Positions 1-5,354 of a stretch of DNA of 8,887 bases are shown here, piece after piece; positions within the stretch are counted from its first letter, which is position 1; each line of letters opens with the position of its first letter. The position numbers and the translations under genes were made by a program. The notes beneath the pieces were generated by a model. That model saw nothing but the letters and a program-made list of their open reading frames with translations, was not told the origin of the DNA and ran no database searches. Location: the NCBI GenBank assembly GCA_015655485.1, contig JAATEZ010000331.1:1-8887 (forward strand), given 5' to 3'. Source of the stretch: Lactobacillales bacterium. GTDB taxonomy: Bacteria; Bacillota; Bacilli; Lactobacillales; Vagococcaceae.

Positions 1-791
1 AAAGGTAATACGACTAACTTATCCTTTACAAAACTGCGCAAAATCCCCGAACCCAATAAGTAGCTATTCGTATTGGTTAAAAAATTGACAACTGTTCCGC
101 GATCACTGGCATAGATAATAACAGTTTTTTCATTAGGCTCTAAAATATCTTCAGAAAAATGATCAGAGCTGTTCCCTTCTTGTGAAAAACGAATCAACGG
201 AAACTCTTCCAGATCCTCAATAGAAATATTTTTCTTCTGAGCTAAAGGATGGTGGATCCCCAGAAAAACATGCGGATGAAAATCGCCTAATCTGGTAAAT
301 TCTAAGCGAAAGTCCTTCATATATTGTTTGATCACTTTTTGATTTGCTTCGCTTAAATATAGAATACCAATTTCACTCTCAAAATTTTTTACATCTTCTA
401 ATACTTTTAAAGTATTCGTTTCAAAGAAGCGGTACTCCCCATAGCCTTTTGTATTCTTAGAAACGATCTTCGAAAATGCTTCCGAGGCAAAATCATAATG
501 CTGGCTGGAAACTGAAAACCTTTTTAAAGGTTCTGAATTTTTTTGATAACGTCCCTCAATAATTTCGATTTGTGATAAAATTTTGTTGGCATGTTCCAAA
601 AATTCAGCTCCGTCTTCGGTCAATTCGACTCCTCGTTGAGAACGATTGAAAATTTCGATGGCGAGCTCGTTTTCCAATTCTTTGATCGAAGAAGACAGAC
701 TCGACTGAGCCACATATAATTGTTTAGCGGCTTCCCGGAAACTTCCATATTCGGCTATAGCTATCACGTAGCGGCACTGTTGGATATTCAT
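1..791 (-). CDS. LysR-family transcriptional regulator, C-terminus cut by window edge
   Basis: Reading the minus strand from ATG at 791-789 gives an open frame of 263 codons that runs off the window at position 1. LysR proteins are usually near 300 residues, so perhaps 30-40 residues are missing. The N-terminus (MNIQQCRYVIAIAEYGSF, then REAAKQLYVAQSSLSSSIKELE) is a typical LysR winged helix-turn-helix over residues 1-60, followed by the usual linker helix (LTEDGAEFLEHANKIL). The rest fits a substrate-binding-like effector domain, with a late LLGSGIL stretch matching the usual end of that domain. The start is supported by GAGAGGAG about 8 bases upstream. The gene sits directly behind a T-box riboswitch with probable methionine specificity, so it likely controls methionine or sulfur amino-acid genes; that target is inference. 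It is not assigned to a named regulator such as MtaR or CmbR. Confidence 0.9.
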   Translation of the reverse strand, partial: MNIQQCRYVIAIAEYGSFREAAKQLYVAQSSLSSSIKELENELAIEIFNRSQRGVELTEDGAEFLEHANKILSQIEIIEGRYQKNSEPLKRFSVSSQHYDFASEAFSKIVSKNTKGYGEYRFFETNTLKVLEDVKNFESEIGILYLSEANQKVIKQYMKDFRLEFTRLGDFHPHVFLGIHHPLAQKKNISIEDLEEFPLIRFSQEGNSSDHFSEDILEPNEKTVIIYASDRGTVVNFLTNTNSYLLGSGILRSFVKDKLVVLP

Positions 792-829
792 TTAAATTTT
801 CTCCTCTCTGTTTTCTACCCTGAATAATC

Positions 830-878
830 AAAAAAGCTGTCCTCAATTGAATCAGAAATTCAAAGGACGACAGCTTTT
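830..878 (-). terminator. Intrinsic terminator of the T-box leader
   Basis: On the minus strand AAAAGCTGTC (878-869) pairs perfectly with GACAGCTTTT (841-832). An upper stem TTGAAT/ATTCAA closes a short loop, and the structure ends in six T residues (835-830). The 5' side also contains GTCC (868-865 region), which in T-box RNAs pairs with the T-box sequence instead when uncharged tRNA is bound. This is therefore the regulated terminator that decides transcription of the LysR gene. It may also stop transcripts reading through from the pyr operon. Confidence 0.9.
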
Positions 879-980
879 GCTTCGCGTTACCACCTTATTT
901 TAAGATCACTTCTCAGGGATCTCCTCAGCACATTATCTAAACTACCGCAAATCATTTGCAGTTTAAAAAATGCAACACTG

Positions 981-999
981 TAACAGGTGTCACCTGTCA
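981..999 (-). promoter_or_regulatory. Stem III-like hairpin inside the T-box leader
   Basis: TGACAGGT (999-992) pairs with ACCTGTTA (988-981) around a 3-base loop, with one G-U pair. It lies between stem I and the antiterminator, where stem III of T-box leaders is expected. Assignment as stem III is by position. Confidence 0.6.
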
Positions 1000-1150
1000 T
1001 GATTTTGAAGGTCATTTTCCTTTTTGATCATGCTGCTCTTTAAGGCCATTTTCATTATGCACTACTTGTTCTTTTTCAGCTGCCAGAACTTTCTTTAAAG
1101 TATCATCGCAATAATTACTTTCCTCTTCAACGCTTTCGCTTATTTACCCT

Positions 1151-1179
1151 ACTATAAGTAAAAGTTAATGAAAAGTCAA
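1151..1179 (-). promoter_or_regulatory. Sigma-A-type promoter for the T-box/LysR unit
   Basis: The minus strand shows TTGACT (1179-1174), a spacer of exactly 17 bases, and TATAGT (1156-1151), close to the vegetative consensus TTGACA-17-TATAAT. Start of transcription would fall near 1145, just before the first stem I bases. The promoter begins only about 30 bases after the carbonic anhydrase stop codon, so the LysR unit can be transcribed independently of the pyr operon. Confidence 0.85.
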
Positions 1180-1209
1180 TTTTATTTCCTCTAAAACAGC
1201 AAGAAAAAA

Positions 1210-1902
1210 TCAATTATGATAAATTTTCCGTCCATTCAGTCTCTGCAACGGTCGATTATTATTCGGTGTCACATGAATCTTCAATTGATCGACAAATGTT
1301 TTCTTCAAAAGCTGAACAGTATCAAAAACGATCCATTCCACCGGCCCTCTGGTTGGAGGAGTTGTCAACGATCCAGTATAATAATAATAGCTTTTTTGGG
1401 CCGGTAAAAAAATCTGCGGATCAAAAGAAAGCGAATGCTGCCCTTTCTTCCAAGTAAAATAGACAAGTTCCTTGCCGCTTTCAGGATTTTCATCTGTGGC
1501 TATATTGAATAAAACTGCCACAACCAGATTATGTCCAAACTTATCCATATGAACAAAATGAAATTCTAAAGGAAACTGTTTTTTTTCTAGTACATGCTCA
1601 CTTGGCAGATGAAAGTGGATATCTGTCAAATGATAACTTTTTTGGTTAAAAAAAAGCTTGCTTCTGTCATTAGGCGGCAAAAAATGAAAAGTGTGGTTAA
1701 AACTCTGTTCGATAAAATTTTCTTGCACATAATCAAACGTTAAGCCTTCAGCAGCCATTTTTTCACAATTCTCAGCCTCACTTAAAGCGATCGGCGATTG
1801 CCATTTATAATCTGCCGCCTGTTCAAACTCTTCGCAAAGGCAATGCCATTTATCCGGTCCATGTTCACCAAAATAATTCCAGTCAACTACACGATTAGAC
1901 AA
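1210..1902 (-). CDS. Alpha-class carbonic anhydrase, no signal peptide
   Basis: The 230-residue product interconverts CO2 and bicarbonate. Alpha-family hallmarks are present: QSPI at 35-38; IHFH (zinc ligands His96 and His98) followed by PSEH (Glu102); EFHFVH with the third ligand His115 and supporting Glu113; GSLTTPP at 177-183 with the gatekeeper Thr180; and NNRPLQRLNGR near the end. His70 is placed like the proton-shuttle His64 of human CA II. The start is TTG at 1902-1900 (SNRVVDW follows), with AAGGAG 10 bases upstream and no better ATG. Most bacterial alpha-type enzymes are exported, but no signal peptide is seen here. The usual Cys after TTPP is Thr184, so the common disulfide cannot form, in line with a cytoplasmic enzyme. 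It follows pyrE by 30 bases on the same strand, suggesting it supplies bicarbonate to carbamoyl-phosphate synthetase. Confidence 0.93.
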   Translation of the reverse strand: MSNRVVDWNYFGEHGPDKWHCLCEEFEQAADYKWQSPIALSEAENCEKMAAEGLTFDYVQENFIEQSFNHTFHFLPPNDRSKLFFNQKSYHLTDIHFHLPSEHVLEKKQFPLEFHFVHMDKFGHNLVVAVLFNIATDENPESGKELVYFTWKKGQHSLSFDPQIFLPAQKSYYYYTGSLTTPPTRGPVEWIVFDTVQLLKKTFVDQLKIHVTPNNNRPLQRLNGRKIYHN

Positions 1903-1932
1903 CTCAGCTCAACTCCTTTTTTCAACCTAAAT

Positions 1933-2574
1933 TTATAGCTGATCACTTAGCCAGTTTTGCGGGTCTTGCCGCCAGTTTTGCAATATCGCTATGTCAGTAT
2001 CTTCTACTGTTCCTAAATCAAGCGCCACCTCAATCAAAGCAGAATAGTTAGTCAATGTGACCAAAGAAAGCTTAGCGGTTTTAAAATTATTGATCCCTGC
2101 CGGCAGCTGATAAGTAAAAATAGCTGCTACTCCCAAAATAACCGCTCCTTCATTTTGAGCTGCCGCACAAGCTTCCAGAACACTTCCTCCGGTAGAAATC
2201 AAATCCTCGATCACCACCATTTTTTGTCCTGAGGTGATCCTTCCCTCAATTTGATTGCCCTTGCCATGGTCTTTCGCTTTACTCCGAATATAAACCATTG
2301 GTAAATTTAAAAGATCAGCGACCCATGCCGCATGGGGGATCCCGGCAGTCGCCGTACCAGCAATAACTTCTACATCCGGATATTCAACAAGAATTTTTTC
2401 AGCCAACCCCTTAGCGATTTCTTTACGAACACTGGGATAGCTCATTGTGATGCGGTTGTCGCAATAAATGGGACTCTTTATCCCACTGGCCCAAGTATAT
2501 GGAGCATTTGGGCTTAAACTAACTGCCTGGATCTCTAACAATCTTTGAGCTATTTTTTTTTCAGTTTCTGTCAT
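1933..2574 (-). CDS. pyrE: Orotate phosphoribosyltransferase
   Basis: Converts orotate plus PRPP to orotidine 5'-monophosphate in the cytoplasm, the fifth step of UMP synthesis. From the chosen start the protein has 213 residues, normal for the family. It shows the catalytic flexible loop RSKAKDHGKGNQIEG (97-111), the PRPP-binding motif VVIEDLISTGGS (120-131), and an N-terminal YTWASGIKSPIYCDNR substrate-binding stretch. An ATG lies upstream at 2595 in frame, but the start at 2574 (MTETEKK) is preferred. It overlaps the pyrF stop as ATGA and has GGAG about 10 bases upstream, inside the end of pyrF. The 4-base overlap implies translational coupling to pyrF. It is the last classical pyr gene; the carbonic anhydrase follows. 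Confidence 0.97.
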   Translation of the reverse strand: MTETEKKIAQRLLEIQAVSLSPNAPYTWASGIKSPIYCDNRITMSYPSVRKEIAKGLAEKILVEYPDVEVIAGTATAGIPHAAWVADLLNLPMVYIRSKAKDHGKGNQIEGRITSGQKMVVIEDLISTGGSVLEACAAAQNEGAVILGVAAIFTYQLPAGINNFKTAKLSLVTLTNYSALIEVALDLGTVEDTDIAILQNWRQDPQNWLSDQL

Positions 2575-3290
2575 CCGTTTGTCTCTCCATTCCATGCAGA
2601 TTTGATTTCTAAATAACTTTGATAGGGATTTTTAGCTTGTGTGACAGGTCGGCCGACCACAATATAATCAGAGCCTATTTCGTGTGCCTTTTTGGGAGTA
2701 ACGATTCGTTTCTGATCATCGGTCCCGGCATTTTTCAAACGAATGCCTGGAGTTAGACAAATAAATGGAGAAGACACGGCTTTTTTGATGTTCGCCACTT
2801 CCAAAGCGGAACATACCACGCCGTCCAAACCGGCCTCAGCTGCACTTTTTGCATAATGGATCACACTTTCTTCAAGTGAAGTCAAAATCAATTGATCTTG
2901 TTGCATCTGTGCTTCTGAGGTTGAAGTGAGTTGTGTCACCGCCAGTAAAGTAGGTCGTATCAGCTTTTTTGACGTTCCTTCACTTAATCCTTTAAGGGCG
3001 GCTTCCATCATTTTTTTGCCGCCGGCAGCATGAACGTTTGTCATATTCACGCCCAGTTTAGCCAATCCCTGCATAGCTTTTTGCACCGTCGTAGGGATAT
3101 CATGCAGCTTTAAATCCAAAAATACCTCATGACCTGATTTTTTTAACCAGGTAACTATGGCTGGACCTTCCTGATAATAGAGTTCCATGCCAACTTTTAC
3201 ATATAAAGCTTCTGTGGCGGGAAAATAGGTCAGAAAATCTGCAATCTCCGATTTACTTGAAAAATCTAAAGCAATAATAGGCCGATTCAT
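2571..3290 (-). CDS. pyrF: Orotidine 5'-phosphate decarboxylase
   Basis: Decarboxylates OMP to UMP, the last step of the pathway. The 239-residue TIM-barrel protein has the catalytic signature DLKLHDIP at 59-66 (Asp59, Lys61, Asp64 form the charged active-site network), substrate-binding Asp9 and Lys32, the TPGIR loop at 180-184 and the phosphate-binding VVGRP at 211-215 (Arg214). The length is normal. The ATG at 3290-3288 overlaps the pyrD stop codon as ATGA and is preceded by GAGGGAG, so it is probably translated in coupling with pyrD. Its own stop overlaps the pyrE start in the same way. Confidence 0.97.
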   Translation of the reverse strand: MNRPIIALDFSSKSEIADFLTYFPATEALYVKVGMELYYQEGPAIVTWLKKSGHEVFLDLKLHDIPTTVQKAMQGLAKLGVNMTNVHAAGGKKMMEAALKGLSEGTSKKLIRPTLLAVTQLTSTSEAQMQQDQLILTSLEESVIHYAKSAAEAGLDGVVCSALEVANIKKAVSSPFICLTPGIRLKNAGTDDQKRIVTPKKAHEIGSDYIVVGRPVTQAKNPYQSYLEIKSAWNGETNG

Positions 3291-4210
3291 CTTCGATTCT
3301 CCCTCACTTCTTTTCTTAATTGTTCTAAAGATTCAATTCCTAACTCTTCCATGCGCTGCGGCAAAGCTTCAATCAATTTAGGGCAAATATAGGGATCAGT
3401 AAAGTTGGCGGTCCCAACAGCTACTGCACTGGCCCCTGCCATAAACATTTCTAACACATCATCAGCTGTATAGATCCCGCCCATGCCAATGATCGGCAGA
3501 TCAGTGATTTGAGAGACTTGGTGGATCAGCCGGATAGCGATCGGCTTGATCGCCGGCCCTGACAAGCCGCCTGTCTGATTAGCCAGAATAGGCTTTCTCG
3601 TTTTTAAATCGATACGCATGCCCAATAATGTATTGATCATAGTTAATCCATCGGCTCCGCCTGCATCAATAGCCTGTGCAATTGGTACGATATTTGTCAC
3701 ATTAGGTGAAAGTTTAACATAAATTGGAACTTTAGTCACTTTCATGACCGCCTTAGTCAACTCATAGGCCACATCAGGATCTGTTCCAAAAGCAATCCCC
3801 CCATGCTTTACATTGGGACACGAAATATTCAATTCAATCGCTTTAACATTTGGAGCATCGCCAATTTTGGCACACACTGCAACATAATCTTCTTCGCAAG
3901 AGCCGGCCACATTCGCAATGATCGGAAGATCATATTTTTCTAAAGCCGGTAATTTTTCGCTCATCACAACATCTAAGCCGGGATTTTGCAGACCAATAGC
4001 ATTCAGCATACCGCTTGGAGTTTCAGCAACCCGCGGCGTGGCATTGCCAAAGCGCGGCTCTAAAGTTGTGGCTTTGATCATAATGGAGCCCAAACAACTC
4101 AAATCAAAATATTTTGCATACTCGGCCCCGAAACCAAAGCATCCGCTTGCCGGAATGATGGGATTCTTTAGCTCTAGACCAGGTAAACTAACTTTCAACT
4201 GATTATTCAA
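3287..4210 (-). CDS. pyrD: Dihydroorotate dehydrogenase, catalytic subunit (class 1B, NAD-dependent type)
   Basis: Oxidises dihydroorotate to orotate with FMN; electrons pass through the PyrK partner to NAD+. The 307-residue protein shows ASGCFGFG (21-28), IKATT (45-49), the catalytic loop NISCPNVKHGG (128-138) with base Cys131, and FMN-binding GGLSGPAIKP (214-223), GMGGIYTADD (242-251) and GTANF (266-270). Cys in place of Ser as the base marks class 1B, which agrees with the adjacent pyrK. The start is TTG at 4210-4208 (NNQLKV follows). It overlaps the pyrK stop as TTGA, and GGGGAGG lies 7 bases upstream, so the rare start codon is well supported. The overlaps on both sides suggest coupled, stoichiometric synthesis with PyrK. 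Confidence 0.97.
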   Translation of the reverse strand: MNNQLKVSLPGLELKNPIIPASGCFGFGAEYAKYFDLSCLGSIMIKATTLEPRFGNATPRVAETPSGMLNAIGLQNPGLDVVMSEKLPALEKYDLPIIANVAGSCEEDYVAVCAKIGDAPNVKAIELNISCPNVKHGGIAFGTDPDVAYELTKAVMKVTKVPIYVKLSPNVTNIVPIAQAIDAGGADGLTMINTLLGMRIDLKTRKPILANQTGGLSGPAIKPIAIRLIHQVSQITDLPIIGMGGIYTADDVLEMFMAGASAVAVGTANFTDPYICPKLIEALPQRMEELGIESLEQLRKEVRENRR

Positions 4211-4989
4211 AGTATGACCTCCCCAGTTGGAAATACTGGACCTTCATCACAAATTTTCTTGCTTTTTGTCCCAGTTTCATCCTTTTGCAAGTGACAGACA
4301 CAGGCATAACAGGCTCCCATACCACACGCCATTCTCGCCTCTAAAGATAAATAAGCATGTGGATGAGTTGAAAAATTCTGTTCGACCATTTTTAGCAGCC
4401 CATTCGAACCGCAGGCATAAACTGCGCTTGGTTCCCCAACTTTTCGCGCTTTGACCAATAAGTTCCCCGCATGACCCAAAATACCATAACTGCCGTCGTC
4501 CGTCGAATAATAAGTCTCTCCCAGTGCCCTAAATTCCTCTTCATAAAAAATCACTTCTTTTTTGGCAAATCCCAACAAATGAACGACCTTAGCCTGACGT
4601 TGCTTCAATTCTTTAGAAAGCTGATAAAGCGGCGGCACTCCGATCCCGCCGCCAATAATGAAAACCCGATCATTTGGTTTGACGAATGCAGTATCAAAAC
4701 CGTTTCCTAACGGTCCCATGACATCGAGAAAATCATTTTTTTTGAGAAGACTCAAGGACTCTGTTCCGACTCCTTCAACGCGATAGATCACCGTACAGGT
4801 TTCTTTTTTTTGATCAATACTGGCTAAACTTATCGGCCGCCGTAAAAGCAGGTCAGCTTGCGGGACTTTAATATGTAAAAATTGCCCAGGAGTTTTCATT
4901 TCTTTAACTAATTTTCCTTTTAATATGAGTTCAAAAATTTTAGGAGCAATTTTTATCTGAGAAATAATGGTCATCATTTCTTGCTTCAT
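4207..4989 (-). CDS. pyrK: Dihydroorotate dehydrogenase electron-transfer subunit (FAD, [2Fe-2S])
   Basis: Partner of PyrD in the class 1B enzyme; it carries electrons from the PyrD FMN through an iron-sulfur cluster and FAD to NAD+. The 260-residue protein starts with a ferredoxin-reductase-like FAD domain (RPISL at 51-55, GTESLSLL at 75-82, GPLGNGF at 92-98). A nucleotide-binding domain follows (IGGGIGVPPL, 112-121), and then a C-terminal cluster-binding segment. Its cysteines at 222, 227, 230 and 247 have the C-x4-C-x2-C-x16-C spacing expected for the [2Fe-2S] site; Cys232 is extra. The ATG at 4989 has a near-perfect AGGAGG six bases upstream. Unlike its downstream neighbours the gene does not overlap the one before it: a 365-base gap separates it from carB. 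Confidence 0.96.
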   Translation of the reverse strand: MKQEMMTIISQIKIAPKIFELILKGKLVKEMKTPGQFLHIKVPQADLLLRRPISLASIDQKKETCTVIYRVEGVGTESLSLLKKNDFLDVMGPLGNGFDTAFVKPNDRVFIIGGGIGVPPLYQLSKELKQRQAKVVHLLGFAKKEVIFYEEEFRALGETYYSTDDGSYGILGHAGNLLVKARKVGEPSAVYACGSNGLLKMVEQNFSTHPHAYLSLEARMACGMGACYACVCHLQKDETGTKSKKICDEGPVFPTGEVIL

Positions 4990-4999
4990 TTTTTTCCTC

Positions 5000-5013
5000 C
5001 TATTTCAAAATAG
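5000..5013 (-). repeat. Small palindrome touching the pyrK ribosome site
   Basis: CTATTT (5013-5008), TG, AAATAG (5005-5000) is a perfect 6-bp inverted repeat with a 2-base loop on the minus strand. Its last two bases are the first two of the AGGAGG ribosome site of pyrK, so the hairpin could affect ribosome access. The stem is AT-rich and weak on its own. Confidence 0.5.
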
Positions 5014-5045
5014 CACTTTGGTCACTTTGAGAGTTGACCAAAGTG
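5014..5045 (-). repeat. Perfect 11-bp inverted repeat just upstream of pyrK
   Basis: CACTTTGGTCA (5045-5035 on the minus strand) pairs perfectly with TGACCAAAGTG (5024-5014) around a 10-base loop. The 3' arm ends 12 bases before the AGGAGG of pyrK, and the 14-base palindrome follows immediately. As DNA it could be a protein operator; as RNA it could be a stabilising or processing hairpin at the head of the pyrKDFE-anhydrase message. It is followed by CTATTTTG rather than a true T-run, so it is a poor terminator. Confidence 0.75.
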
Positions 5046-5128
5046 ATCATTTCACAAATTTAAAAAAATAAAACTTTTTTAACTGGCAAAACAGGACTTG
5101 TTCAGCTTTTCTTTGGCTGGCTTCATGC

Positions 5129-5171
5129 GGCAGGTTCATCGATAATAGTTCAAAAAAATCATGAACCTGCC
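5129..5171. repeat. Perfect 11-bp inverted repeat, 21-base loop
   Basis: GGCAGGTTCAT (5129-5139, plus strand) and ATGAACCTGCC (5161-5171) are exact reverse complements. On the minus strand the loop begins GATTTTTTTG, which could instead pair with AAAAAAATC just upstream, so two exclusive folds are possible. No T-run follows the stem on the minus strand; on the plus strand a T-run comes only 13 bases later. This rules against a standard terminator. Confidence 0.7.
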
Positions 5172-5281
5172 CCATCACTAGATTTTTTTATCACTATGAC
5201 TCAAAGCCTAACCGCCTCATTCAGCTTTTCTGGATTTAGCTTCACAAACTAGCTCTCTGCGGCAAAAAGATGAATTTCATA

Positions 5282-5311
5282 GGAATCAAAGAGCGATTCA
5301 TATTCGATTCC
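5282..5311. repeat. Short inverted repeat GGAATC/GATTCC
   Basis: GGAATC at 5282-5287 and GATTCC at 5306-5311 form 6-bp arms around an 18-base loop, which itself contains another GATTC. It is weak alone and reported as part of the hairpin-rich gap. Confidence 0.4.
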
Positions 5312-5325
5312 CTATTTTGCTTGTG

Positions 5326-5346
5326 AGCTGAACAGTTTGTTCAGCT
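5326..5346. repeat. Perfect 9-bp palindrome behind the carB stop codon
   Basis: AGCTGAACA (5326-5334), GTT, TGTTCAGCT (5338-5346) is a perfect 9-bp inverted repeat with a 3-base loop, beginning 8 bases after the carB stop on the minus strand. It would form a stable hairpin but is followed by CACAAGC, not T residues. A 3'-end stabilising or processing role for the carB message is more likely than termination. Confidence 0.75.
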
Positions 5347-5354
5347 TCTCTGGA

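Larger units (their letters stand above)
830..1145 (-). promoter_or_regulatory. T-box riboswitch leader, probable methionine (AUG) specifier
   Basis: The diagnostic T-box sequence AAGGTGGTAACGCGAA lies at 896-881 on the minus strand, just before a terminator. Stem I can be traced. GAGG (1125-1122) pairs with CCTT (1045-1042), and ATTAT (1115-1111) pairs with ATAAT (1058-1054). TACTT and AAGTA make an upper helix. Between the first two helices the 5' side holds the conserved AGTA and the 3' side reads GAAAATGG. This places ATG (1049-1047) as specifier, followed by one purine as is usual. The T-box bulge TGGT would pair with ACCA, i.e. a tRNA with discriminator A, as in tRNA-Met. A stem III-like hairpin is at 999-981. 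An AAA (Lys) reading of the specifier cannot be fully excluded; AAT (Asn) fits less well because tRNA-Asn usually has discriminator G. In known T-boxes uncharged tRNA favours the antiterminator and switches the downstream gene on. Confidence 0.92.
4990..5354. other. Long non-coding carB-pyrK gap with degenerate repeats and hairpins
   Basis: 365 bases without a supportable gene, although all neighbouring pyr genes overlap or nearly touch. The part next to pyrK is very AT-rich. The gap contains three copies of an AAGCTGAA-type motif spaced about 120 bases apart and at least four inverted repeats, listed separately. I see no strong promoter. TTGCCA at 5089-5084 on the minus strand, with a T-rich -10-like stretch 17-19 bases on, is a weak candidate. 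No hairpin with a proper T-run typical of an intrinsic terminator is seen on the minus strand. Short reading frames exist but lack ribosome sites. Likely a repeat insertion or an internal control/processing region; both are inference. Confidence 0.7.

Noticed and set aside
1195..1225. Terminator at the end of the carbonic anhydrase gene (ATCATAATTGAT then T residues)
   Set aside because: Only a 4-bp AT stem can form before the T-run, far too weak for an intrinsic terminator.
1216..1457. Plus-strand open frames opposite the carbonic anhydrase gene
   Set aside because: They lie wholly antisense to a well-supported gene, show no family motifs and have no convincing ribosome sites. The same applies to plus-strand frames opposite pyrE, pyrD, pyrK and carB.
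5034..5065. Plus-strand promoter-like TTGACC in the gap
   Set aside because: The -10 region is poor (AATTTA) and TTGACC is part of the perfect inverted repeat arm, which explains it better.
5048..5139. Short minus-strand frame starting MNLPHEASQRKAEQ in the carB-pyrK gap, about 30 codons
   Set aside because: No ribosome site in front of its ATG, low-complexity Phe/Lys-rich end, and it lies across repeat arms; more likely a by-product of the repeat.
5129..5190. Inverted repeat near a T-run as an intrinsic terminator
   Set aside because: On the minus strand the T-run is in the loop rather than after the stem; on the plus strand it is 13 bases away and no plus-strand gene needs it.
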